Shown here in pieces: positions 1 to 5,087 of a DNA stretch of 5,863 bases. Source of the stretch: Clostridia bacterium (GTDB lineage: Bacteria; Bacillota; Peptococcia; DRI-13; DTU073). How positions within the stretch are numbered: position 1 is the stretch's first letter; each line of letters starts with the position of its first letter. The stretch lies in the NCBI GenBank assembly GCA_012842035.1, contig DUTO01000037.1:1-5863 (forward strand). The letters run 5' to 3'. The notes below the pieces were generated by a model that made no database searches, was not told where the DNA came from, and was given only the letters and a program-made list of their open reading frames with translations. The translations under genes were made by a program, and so were the position numbers.

Positions 1-454
1 AATTATTCATTAAGCCAAGCAAGTCACTGAGATCAAGGGAGTAGATATAAAATCTACCATTCTTGATAAAAGGTTTCTCCGTCAGTTCATGCTCCTTGAC
101 CTTCTCTCCGGCCCAAAATATTTCAACTGCATTGCTGTTGGGCTCAATCTGGAAACTATATTCGCCCTTACTCACCAAAGTCGTACGATTTTGAGCATTA
201 TAATCTACCTGAAAACCAAACCATTCAGCCAAATATCTTAGGATGAGCATCGGTTTACCACTAATACCATAGCCCATATATCTACCATCATGATACATTT
301 GGTTACCTATAAATTGTACACTTATTTGTTTATCAGATTTACTCTGTAGTTTAAAAGCATAAGGTTCTTCATTTTCATTACCCATAGTTATACCGGGCAA
401 TGTTATTATTAGGAACGCAATCGCAAGGGTAACAATGAATACCTTATTTTTCAT
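1..454 (-). CDS. Secreted stalk (copper amine oxidase N-terminal-like) domain protein, 3' end beyond window
   Basis: This gene runs leftward from ATG 452-454 and leaves the window without a stop; 151 codons are visible. An RBS (GGAGGTG on the minus strand) lies about 7 nt upstream of the start. Residues 1-25 form a signal peptide: KNK, then a hydrophobic stretch ending near GITMG. Residues 55-151 resemble the copper amine oxidase N-terminal (stalk) domain: KPMLILRYLAEWFGFQVDYN at 67-86 matches the family's 'RTMVPLRFLAEALGAKVEWD' type core, and a second KNGRFYIYSLDLSDLLGL copy follows at 131-148. In Bacillota these domains occur on exported cell-surface or envelope proteins and usually lack amine oxidase activity. 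Export is therefore well supported, while the actual role is unknown. The gene diverges from the DUF6143-like gene across a 241-bp gap. How long the protein is cannot be judged. Confidence 0.72.
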   Translation of the reverse strand, partial: MKNKVFIVTLAIAFLIITLPGITMGNENEEPYAFKLQSKSDKQISVQFIGNQMYHDGRYMGYGISGKPMLILRYLAEWFGFQVDYNAQNRTTLVSKGEYSFQIEPNSNAVEIFWAGEKVKEHELTEKPFIKNGRFYIYSLDLSDLLGLMNN

Positions 455-636
455 TTAGGCACCTCCAGCCCCAAATTTATCTTTTTTTATTCGCCAACCA
501 GCCTCAACTTAAAATCCCCTGCACAATCCTTAATTTATACTTTTCTACTAATGTGATAATAAACCTTCACAGTTTCAATAAAAATTGCTTCTACTATTCC
601 AATTCTATTACTATTTTAAAGGAAATTAGGACATTA

Positions 637-665
637 TGCACAATCTAGACCAAACCTAATATAAT
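637..665 (+). promoter_or_regulatory. Candidate sigma-A promoter of the DUF6143-like gene
   Basis: A perfect -10 box TATAAT (660-665) lies 17 bp downstream of TGCACA (637-642), which matches four of six positions of the -35 consensus. It sits 30 bp upstream of the ATG at 696, which leaves a short leader containing the RBS. The rest of the 455-695 gap shows no other convincing element. Confidence 0.5.
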
Positions 666-695
666 AAATTAACCTATTAAAAGAAGGTGTGTATA

Positions 696-1259
696 ATGTC
701 AAATTTTCTAAATCCGAATTGTCAACCCCCAAGACCGTTTAAAGTGATAAGTATCCCCAATCCACTAGCAAAATCTATCCAAGGCAAATATTTTGCTGGA
801 CAGACAGAATCCCTGTCTTTTAGCAATACTACAAATGCTTGGGGAGCTTTAATAAATCCGATCGATTCTGGTGTCAATTTGTTTGCTAATGTGTATACCA
901 TTACAAATTTATCAGACAAACCGTTCTTAGTACAAATATGGTTTAACACAAATCCGCCTGGAACAGGAACAATATCTACAAAGGTTAGTCCTGCTAATAC
1001 AGCGCTAACTCCACATCCGATACCAAAAGTGAAAGTTCAATTTAACCAAAATGTCAATGGAATTCCGCTTGGTGGTATTAATGTCTTCGACCGGATAGTT
1101 CCTCCTGGCACAACACTTGCCAGTGAAGAAGATGGAAAGTTTATCTTTCCCTCCGGAGGCAACTGGGTTCTCTTTCTAACCGCTCCCGAATCGGCAACAG
1201 CTGTATTTTCAGCAATAGTAGCCCTTGGATGGTGGGAAGAAAGTAGAAAGCAAGTATAA
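696..1259 (+). CDS. DUF6143-like protein of unknown function
   Basis: The protein has 187 residues from ATG 696. A GTG at 687 is in frame, but it lies inside the RBS (AAGAAGGTG, 681-689), so ATG 696 is the better start. There is no signal peptide or membrane segment, so it is probably cytoplasmic or spore- or surface-associated. It is rich in Asn, Pro, Gly and Thr and appears to be a compact beta-sandwich-like protein. Conserved-looking blocks are NPLAKSIQGKYFAGQT, NAWGALINPIDSGVNLFANV, GGINVFDRIVPPGTTLASEE, DGKFIFPSGGNW and the C-terminal ALGWWEE. From memory these match the DUF6143 family of Bacillota, which is of similar length; this is recognition by eye, not a search. No function is known for that family. 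The gene looks intact and monocistronic, and the codon use is ordinary for the window. Confidence 0.75.
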   Translation: MSNFLNPNCQPPRPFKVISIPNPLAKSIQGKYFAGQTESLSFSNTTNAWGALINPIDSGVNLFANVYTITNLSDKPFLVQIWFNTNPPGTGTISTKVSPANTALTPHPIPKVKVQFNQNVNGIPLGGINVFDRIVPPGTTLASEEDGKFIFPSGGNWVLFLTAPESATAVFSAIVALGWWEESRKQV

Positions 1260-1340
1260 TTGTTTCTCCGAAATCGAACGTTTCACCTTGGAACTAATGA
1301 ACATAATATGTAGTTAAAGCGAATTAACGAGGTGATAAGT

Positions 1341-1432
1341 GTGAAATCGGACTTACTATTCCTAAAGAACTTATTGAAAAATACAATCTCAAAGAAGGCG
1401 AAGAAATACATGTTATAGATATGAGCCAATGA
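1341..1432 (+). pseudogene. Relic of an AbrB/SpoVT-type DNA-binding (antitoxin-like) gene
   Basis: The frame from 1346 to the TGA at 1430-1432 reads GLTIPKELIEKYNLKEGEEI followed by HVIDMSQ. This is the core of the SpoVT/AbrB swapped-hairpin fold (x-TIPKEL...-L-KEGEEI-V). An RBS-like GAGGTGAT (1329-1336) precedes a GTG at 1341, but GTG-AAA is out of frame with the core and the usual first dozen residues (around S-K-G-Q) are missing. The reading suggests a short internal deletion with frameshift near 1346, plus loss of any C-terminal toxin-binding tail. No toxin gene follows. A similar but intact protein is encoded at 4636-4905. The core identity is fairly sure; the deletion is inferred. Confidence 0.55.
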
Positions 1433-1443
1433 AGCAAAAATGC

Positions 1444-1536
1444 TTATTTAATTGCTATTAATTTTATTAAAAAAATTATTGCACAAATCAAACCTACAGC
1501 CAGAAATATCCAATGGGGAAGGCTACATCGGTATAA
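1444..1536 (-). other. Degenerate membrane-segment fragment
   Basis: On the minus strand one frame reads WIFLAVGLICAIIFLIKLIA and stops at 1444-1446, which is a credible single transmembrane helix with a basic end. There is no start codon or RBS, and the frame is closed just upstream. It may be the tail of another decayed gene in the 1433-1927 graveyard, or chance in AT-rich DNA. Confidence 0.2.
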
Positions 1537-1546
1537 TTATCCAGCT

Positions 1547-1714
1547 TCATATTTTATTGCCAAGAGGGTCTAAATTCTCCGCATTATAGTTCCGCTTTTC
1601 CACGGCAATTTCTACCTATTCGTCGGCAAAATTTACGATCTCATAAGTTACTACAAACCCATAATTAACAGTTCCCTTATCCTTAAATGTCAAGGAAAAA
1701 GGGACGGACAAGTC
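1547..1714 (-). pseudogene. Fragment of an unidentified protein with an in-frame stop
   Basis: One minus-strand frame is open from 1714 to a TGA at 1547-1549 apart from one TAG at 1616-1618. It has natural-looking protein composition: SVPFSLTFKDKGTVNYGFVV, then TYEIVNFADE, the stop, and VEIAVEKRNYNAENLDPLGN. A TGG-to-TAG change would explain the stop. The alternating hydrophobic and charged residues suggest a beta-rich extracellular domain. I do not recognise the family. It lies directly downstream of the M56-like remnant in another frame, so the two may be ends of one gene joined by deletion, but this is inference. Confidence 0.35.
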
Positions 1715-1853
1715 TTAAAAGCACCACGAGCCATATGTAATATTGAATCGTCTTGGATAACTTATGCTTGAGTAAAGACTTCAGGGCAAAGATTAATAAC
1801 GCAAGAATACTACCTGATAAGGACAGGGAGAGAATCAGCTTAAGAGAATCAGC
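1683..1853 (-). pseudogene. N-terminal remnant of an M56/BlaR1-family membrane protein
   Basis: The minus-strand frame ending at TAA 1683-1685 reads LILSLSLSGSILALLIFALK (from about 1838), then SLLKHKLSKTIQYYIWLVVL, LRLVRPFF and a stop. This is the typical start of BlaR1/MecR1-type M56 metallopeptidases: a first transmembrane helix, a basic loop with L-SKT-QYYIW, a second helix and the LLRL-PF turn. Family members are several hundred residues long, and the HExxH zinc site, later helices and sensor domain are all absent. There is no start codon, because the reading frame is closed upstream within the tandem duplication. Such proteins normally pair with a BlaI/MecI repressor to sense antibiotics or envelope stress, but none is present here. 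The remnant is certainly non-functional. Confidence 0.6.
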
Positions 1854-1856
1854 TTA
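1829..1856. repeat. Exact 14-bp tandem duplication
   Basis: AGAGAATCAGCTTA occurs twice, head to tail, at 1829-1842 and 1843-1856 with no mismatch. Because 14 is not a multiple of three, the duplication shifts the frame at the 5' end of the M56-like remnant. It also supplies the TGA that ends the out-of-frame tail next to the lipoprotein gene. A perfect copy suggests a recent slippage event. Confidence 0.85.
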
Positions 1857-1942
1857 ATTGTTTCTCTATTTCGATGGGGATTTTAAAATTTCTTCTTTCT
1901 ACTTTCCAACCTTGTTCTGTTATTAATTTATAATTCAATATC
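1849..1942 (-). pseudogene. Out-of-frame tail, possibly the lost C-terminus of the lipoprotein
   Basis: Just past the lipoprotein stop, the next minus-strand frame reads ILNYKLITEQGWKVERRNFK, then IPIEIEKQLS and TGA at 1849-1851. It has no RBS or start codon of its own, but it looks like genuine protein. A one-base change near 1942-1950 would fuse it to the lipoprotein after residue 280, giving about 30 more residues in place of SRDIEL. This is a frameshift hypothesis; I did not recognise the family, so the original C-terminus is not known. Confidence 0.35.
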
Positions 1943-2791
1943 GCGACTACGGCTAGATACAAATCGTGGATTCATACCGTGAGGATTTTCTCCGCTGTTA
2001 TTAATATAGATTATTGTTTCAAACTCATATCTACCCTCTATTTCCTCCATCTCCCCATTGGCTAAAAGTTTTGCGGCAGCTTGCATCTCTGGAATACCCA
2101 ACTCCTGCGATTTCTCTGCCAGCCATTTTTCATTTTCTCCCGGCTCATAGAGTGAATCATGAAAATAGTATTCTTTAGTGTGAACAGTGATATAGACACC
2201 ATCGGTTTCATGCGGTACTATATCCAGTTTTGTTAACAAATAAAACTTTCTGTTATGGTCAGGCATTCCTTCCGGCCATAGGGAATAATGGCCGTCCTCA
2301 TAGTTGGCTAATCTCGGATAAACTTGATGGGGCATATCCTGATAACTATCCTTGGCAACAAATAGGCTTTGAATAGCACTTTGCATGGCATCATCACTCA
2401 TCTTTTCAGGACATTTCATATAGTGCAGCACATAAAAAACGGCAAAACCAAAGTTATTATATCCAAAAGATTTGGCGTATTCGTTAGCCTCAAAAAAAGA
2501 TTCATAGCCATCCATATCCGGCATGTAACACCAACGATAATCCCTGGCAAACAAGTTGAACTTCTTACGCATGTCGTCGGTAATTTCCACGTTACCACGC
2601 TTATCGATGATGCTTTCAATAAAATCAGCACCACTGGGGTAAAAGGTAAACTGTACTTCAGACGGTTCTTGTTTTTGTTCGTCGTTACTAATAGTATCAG
2701 TGTTGGCGGTATGATGGCATCCTGTGATTACTGTCCCCAACATCACAAAACAAATTATAGCGATACAAATTGTTTTATAATCCTTAAACAT
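1928..2791 (-). CDS. Lipoprotein of unknown function
   Basis: The protein has 287 residues from ATG 2789-2791, with an RBS (GAGGTG) about 7 nt upstream. The N-terminus is a lipoprotein signal: KDYK, a hydrophobic core, and lipobox ITGC with the lipidated Cys at residue 25, followed by a polar linker (26-45). The mature part is mixed alpha/beta and Asp/Glu/Tyr-rich, with DYRWCYMPDMDGYESFFEAN around 88-107. It has no transmembrane segment and no recognisable catalytic motif. I do not recognise the family. By location it is anchored to the outer face of the cytoplasmic membrane (or to an envelope membrane in a diderm Negativicute). It shares direction with the upstream C39-like peptidase gene and is coupled to a short leader-like ORF. 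The last residues may be altered by a frameshift, because a protein-like tail continues in another frame at 1849-1942. Confidence 0.8.
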   Translation of the reverse strand: MFKDYKTICIAIICFVMLGTVITGCHHTANTDTISNDEQKQEPSEVQFTFYPSGADFIESIIDKRGNVEITDDMRKKFNLFARDYRWCYMPDMDGYESFFEANEYAKSFGYNNFGFAVFYVLHYMKCPEKMSDDAMQSAIQSLFVAKDSYQDMPHQVYPRLANYEDGHYSLWPEGMPDHNRKFYLLTKLDIVPHETDGVYITVHTKEYYFHDSLYEPGENEKWLAEKSQELGIPEMQAAAKLLANGEMEEIEGRYEFETIIYINNSGENPHGMNPRFVSSRSRDIEL

Positions 2792-2891
2792 TACAACACC
2801 TCATTATCAATCTAAAATTAATTATATTTTGAACTTTTAACGTAAATATCAAAACAATCGCCATAAACACAGATAATAAATGTTTTTTCAT
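2784..2891 (-). CDS. Short leader-like ORF overlapping the lipoprotein start (35 aa)
   Basis: ATG 2889-2891 is preceded on the minus strand by a purine-rich AAAGGGGGAAAGGGAAA, a plausible RBS. The 35-residue product starts MKKHLLSVFMAIVLIFTLKV, a signal-peptide or single-helix sequence, and ends CCNV. Its TAA (2784-2786) lies 8 bases inside the lipoprotein gene, so the two ORFs overlap in different frames and could be translationally coupled. It could be a genuine membrane micropeptide or leader, or the stub of a secreted protein whose body was lost. I do not recognise it. Confidence 0.3.
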   Translation of the reverse strand: MKKHLLSVFMAIVLIFTLKVQNIINFRLIMRCCNV

Positions 2892-2967
2892 TTTCCCTTT
2901 CCCCCTTTACTATCTTTATAAAATATTATTTTTGCAAACTACAACATACCTCCATTTGCTATCTGTC

Positions 2968-3143
2968 GTCTAACGAGTGCGGGGTTGCAATGTCCTTGAA
3001 CCGGATGTGCGGAGCCTTTTTTCCTGATGATGCTTACCACCGGACGAAGAGGTGTTGCGCGCGCTTCGGTCTCGCACCCAAAAACTACCCCGCTGAACTT
3101 GCTAATCCGCGCCTCGCGGGAAGGTATTGTTATCTGAAGTCAC
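2968..3143 (-). repeat. Cassette-boundary repeat, copy A (attC-like)
   Basis: This is a GC-rich block in AT-rich surroundings, about 170 bp long. Its right part (3103-3143) is the 41-bp unit shared with copies B and C, beginning TAATCCGCGCCTCGCGGGAA and ending around TTGTTATCTGAAGTCAC. The unit contains a small hairpin, CCGCG-CCT-CGCGG. The left edge, GTCTAAC at 2968-2974, is a perfect inverse core site (RYYYAAC; GTTAGAC on the minus strand fits GTTRRRY), and the right end has GTTATCT (3129-3135). Inside, GCGGGGT near 2980-2987 can pair with ACCCCGC near 3087-3093. The block begins about 20 bp after the stop of the C39-like peptidase gene, where an attC site would sit. It is longer than most attC sites, and the right core fits only partly. 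Confidence 0.5.
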
Positions 3144-3154
3144 GTAAAGCAACC

Positions 3155-3775
3155 TTACTTTGATACCGAAATATAAACTCTATTAAATATTGGCAAGCCG
3201 TTTTCCCATAATTCCATAAAGTATTCTTCTGCCATGGATCGATTTCCCACGATCGAATTATTCTCATCTTTAGTCCTTTTTGAATCATAGAAATATAATT
3301 CTTTCTTATCATCATTGAAACCTACCAAGGTCATATAATGCTGCCAGTAAAGCCCCTTCCCAATTAAAACAATAACTGGGTTCCCTTCGGCTACCTTGCT
3401 TTTCAAGTTTGACAAGTTACCTTTATATATCTCAGACTTAAGCCCATATGTCTTCATAAATGTAATAATTCCTTTTGGCAGTATATATCCCGATATCGGT
3501 ATTTTGAATGACATTCTTTTATATATCTCTTCCCCCGTAACTTCCTGTCCAAAACTTCTTAATACATACGCTGTTGTATATGCTGCACATTGATTTGGCG
3601 GTTGTTGTTCAAACTTATTTATCTTTGTTATGTAGTAAATAGGTGGATACTCTCCTGGTGTACCCGCTTTTTTAGGGAATGGAGCAAGGACATATAAAAT
3701 GAAACCTAATATTAGGCTGAATAAAATTATACTTATAATATGTTTTCGCTTAAATTTACTTAATTTGACGTTCAT
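3155..3775 (-). CDS. Membrane-anchored C39-like cysteine peptidase
   Basis: The protein has 206 residues from ATG 3773-3775, chosen because GGAGGA lies 6 nt upstream; an in-frame TTG at 3787 falls on that RBS. A basic start (KLSKFKRKH) and a hydrophobic helix (about 12-30) make it a type II membrane protein with an external catalytic domain. The domain has the C39/papain-like layout: Gln57 six residues before Cys63 in QQPPNQCAAYTTAYVLRSFG (oxyanion Gln and nucleophile), His146 in WQHYMTLVGFND, and Asp164 in ELYFYDS. The Cys-His-Asp order and spacing fit the Peptidase_C39_2-like family. C39 domains of peptide exporters cut double-glycine leaders; here there is no ABC transporter and no substrate in view, so the target is unknown. 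The gene fills the interval between repeats A and B, has no promoter of its own, and probably depends on read-through from crcB. Confidence 0.72.
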   Translation of the reverse strand: MNVKLSKFKRKHIISIILFSLILGFILYVLAPFPKKAGTPGEYPPIYYITKINKFEQQPPNQCAAYTTAYVLRSFGQEVTGEEIYKRMSFKIPISGYILPKGIITFMKTYGLKSEIYKGNLSNLKSKVAEGNPVIVLIGKGLYWQHYMTLVGFNDDKKELYFYDSKRTKDENNSIVGNRSMAEEYFMELWENGLPIFNRVYISVSK

Positions 3776-3797
3776 TATTTCCTCCAAAACGTGATTT

Positions 3798-3896
3798 CAG
3801 ATAACGTGGCAGGCAAGCTTCAGCCTCGCCCTAAACCCTACCCCCGCTGAGCCCGCTAATCCGCTCCTTGCAGGAACGTATTGTTATGTGAAGTTT
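3798..3896 (-). repeat. Cassette-boundary repeat, copy B (attC-like)
   Basis: The segment from CAGATAAC (3798-3805) to TTGTTATGTGAAG (3881-3893) is related to copy A. The unit at 3857-3896 begins TAATCCGCTCCTTGCAGGAA, and the preceding CCCCCGCTGAGCCCGC parallels CCCCGCTGAACTTGC in copy A. The ends form an inverted pair (AGATAAC and GTTATGT). On the minus strand GCAAG pairs with CTTGC and CTCAGC with GCTGA(A)G, giving an interrupted hairpin about 90 nt long, a size normal for attC. It lies 23 bp upstream of the peptidase start and about 50 bp downstream of the crcB stop. Confidence 0.5.
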
Positions 3897-3941
3897 TTCC
3901 CTCTCTTAGGAAGCTTTACCCGTTAAAATAATTATTCCGGC

Positions 3942-4315
3942 TTATTTTATATGAACCACAAGCCTACCTAACCCAACGCTTGCTAAACATAAGAAAACAT
4001 TGAGAACTACATTTAATAAACCAGTTATCATTCTACCCTTTGAAAACATTTCAATCGTTTCATATCCAAACGTTGAAAAAGTAGTCAACCCTCCCAAAAT
4101 TCCAATTACTAAAAAACCCTCAACTCTTCCGATACATTCCATACCGTTAAACTTAACTCCATTATCAATCCAATGAGAAAACAACCAATAACATTTACAG
4201 CTAGCGTCCCATATGGGAAATTTTCTCCAAACACTCTAACAGATAATAAAGAAGTCAAGTATCTCAGTGATGCACCTATAAAACCACCAACTCCAACATA
4301 AAGTAATTTATCCAT
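3942..4315 (-). pseudogene. crcB: Fluoride exporter CrcB, split by a frameshift
   Basis: CrcB (Fluc) proteins are small four-helix dimeric channels that expel fluoride across the cytoplasmic membrane. The gene starts at ATG 4313-4315 after GAGGAGAG. The first frame gives 68 residues with GGFIGASLRY (11-20) and GTLAVNVIGCF, then stops at TAG 4109-4111. The rest, LVIGILGGLTTFSTFGYETI onward to a stop at 3942, lies in the next frame and carries the family signature GGxTTFSTF. The break is at a run of six T on the coding strand (4111-4116): one more T, or a -1 slip, joins them into a 124-residue protein of exactly normal CrcB length with every motif in place. So this is a single-base deletion, a sequencing error at a homopolymer, or rescue by slippage. 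A promoter lies upstream, but no fluoride riboswitch is seen. Confidence 0.88.
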
Positions 4316-4365
4316 CCTAACTCTCCTCGTAATTTATCGTACTCTAACTATACCTTCAAATTTTT

Positions 4366-4394
4366 AATATACAACCTACATTAAAGAATATCAA
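4366..4394 (-). promoter_or_regulatory. Promoter of crcB
   Basis: On the minus strand TTGATA (4389-4394) and TATATT (4366-4371) are separated by 17 bp, and each box has five of six consensus bases. Transcription would begin near 4358, leaving a leader of about 45 nt before the crcB ATG. That is too short to hold a fluoride riboswitch. It may also serve the promoterless peptidase gene downstream. Confidence 0.6.
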
Positions 4395-4413
4395 TATCTT
4401 CAACGAATTACCA

Positions 4414-4502
4414 CAGCGAAATTGAGGGGAATTACGAAGTCTATGAGGTCTAGTGCTTGCACTTGCCGAATGAATTTTCGTAAACTCCGCTATCGCTCGC
4501 TG
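4414..4502. repeat. Long imperfect inverted repeat in the crcB/antitoxin divergent gap
   Basis: The arm beginning CAGCGAAATTGAGGGGAATT and ending ACGAA (4414-4438) faces the reverse complement of TTCGTAAACTCCGCTATCGC...TCGCTG (4477-4502). The tips are perfect (CAGCGA/TCGCTG and TTACGAA/TTCGTAA) and the middle is mismatched. Between the arms lies a small palindrome, AGTGC-TT-GCACT (4452-4463). A further short hairpin, TATcGTGGCG-CTT-CGTCACtATA, follows at 4519-4541. The element lies between two divergent promoters and codes for nothing I can see. It could be a miniature mobile element, a structured RNA or another recombination site. Confidence 0.5.
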
Positions 4503-4562
4503 CGCTCGTTCTTCTGATTATCGTGGCGCTTCGTCACTATAAAACAATGCTTAAACAAACAA

Positions 4563-4591
4563 TTGTATTTTTAAATAATTTTGCATAAAAT
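4563..4591 (+). promoter_or_regulatory. Weak candidate promoter of the antitoxin-toxin pair
   Basis: TAAAAT (4586-4591, five of six bases) follows TTGTAT (4563-4568, three of six bases) with a 17-bp spacer, 45 bp before the antitoxin ATG. The region is AT-rich, so chance matches are likely. AbrB-type antitoxins usually repress their own promoter. Confidence 0.3.
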
Positions 4592-4635
4592 AAGAATGTA
4601 AGAATTTCTGATTTTCTATTAAGGGGTGATTTGTT

Positions 4636-4905
4636 ATGTTAACAGAAATTAGAAGTCGATCTCAAATTACTATCCCCTCTGAAATCATCAAGAAACTTAA
4701 TCTGAAAAAAGGCGATACTTTAGAAGTTAGCGTTGAGGGTGATCAAATAATCCTACGCCCTGTTATTACAATTCCAAAAGATCAGGCATATTTTTGGACT
4801 AAAGAATGGCAACATGAAGAAAAACTTGTTCAATCTGATATTAAAAACAATAAAATTAAGTCTGCTAAATCAAAAGATGAATTGTATGAGGATCTAGGTC
4901 TATGA
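4636..4905 (+). CDS. AbrB/SpoVT-type antitoxin
   Basis: The protein has 89 residues from ATG 4636, with AAGGGGTGA upstream. Residues 3-46 are a swapped-hairpin AbrB DNA-binding domain: EIRSRSQITIPSEIIKKLNL, then KKGDTLEVSVEGDQIILRPV. The charged, Lys/Glu-rich C-terminal part (about 48-89) has no globular look and is where antitoxins of this class bind and block their toxin. The stop overlaps the next ATG by four bases (ATGA), a typical type II toxin-antitoxin arrangement. It probably represses its own operon as well as neutralising the RelE-like partner. As the partner is truncated, this is now an orphan antitoxin that may still protect against related toxins. The AbrB relic at 1341-1432 shows that a similar gene once existed nearby. 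Confidence 0.8.
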   Translation: MLTEIRSRSQITIPSEIIKKLNLKKGDTLEVSVEGDQIILRPVITIPKDQAYFWTKEWQHEEKLVQSDIKNNKIKSAKSKDELYEDLGL

Positions 4906-5087
4906 AGTACTACTATTCCGACCTTTTTAAAGAAAAAATACAATTATTAGATCAAAATGTTAAAAAAGCTTTAAAAAATAAGCTTGAATTAATGGATCAA
5001 AATGTCAAACATCCTTCACTTAGAACCAAGAAAATAAAAGGTTCTTCTAATATTTTCGAAGCAAGTCATACGATAGGTTATCGGTAA
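4902..5087 (+). pseudogene. RelE/ParE-superfamily toxin, truncated by an IS66 element
   Basis: Sixty-one codons are open from ATG 4902 (overlapping the antitoxin stop) to TAA 5085-5087. The sequence KKALKNKLELMDQNVKHPSL, RTKKIKG and FEASHTIGYR matches the first two thirds of RelE-like mRNA interferases, which run to about 85-90 residues (family pattern: HPSLRxKKIxG...WEASVxxxYRITF...GxHD). The final strand and the catalytic C-terminal part are missing. Homology stops exactly at the YR codon, where GTAAGCG, the end of an IS66-type element, begins at 5084; the stop codon comes from the insertion. The other part of the gene is not in the window. The product should be inactive. Confidence 0.75.

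Noticed and set aside
722..949. Minus-strand open frame of about 75 codons inside the DUF6143-like gene
   Set aside because: It has no RBS or family resemblance and is the antisense shadow of a gene that has a good promoter, RBS and conserved-looking protein.
1260..1330. Intrinsic terminator after the DUF6143-like gene
   Set aside because: Only weak pairings such as GAAA/TTTC are present, without a T-tract.
1690..1720. GGGACGGACAAGTC as a REP/RAYT-type element
   Set aside because: It has no convincing inverted partner, and the segment is explained better as protein-coding debris on the minus strand.
2369..2815. Plus-strand open frame of 148 codons opposite the lipoprotein gene
   Set aside because: The lipoprotein frame has a signal peptide, lipobox and RBS. 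The opposite frame has odd composition and no start signal.
2975..3100. Structural RNA gene (tRNA or rRNA fragment) in the GC-rich block
   Set aside because: No tRNA arms, anticodon context or conserved rRNA segments were recognisable; the shared unit with copies B and C argues for a repeat.
2941..3143. CRISPR array or tandem repeat in the GC-rich block
   Set aside because: There are no regularly spaced identical repeats; the block is one copy of a dispersed repeat.
4316..4365. Fluoride riboswitch upstream of crcB
   Set aside because: The leader between the likely transcription start and the ATG is about 45 nt, and none of the riboswitch's conserved segments were recognised there or further upstream.
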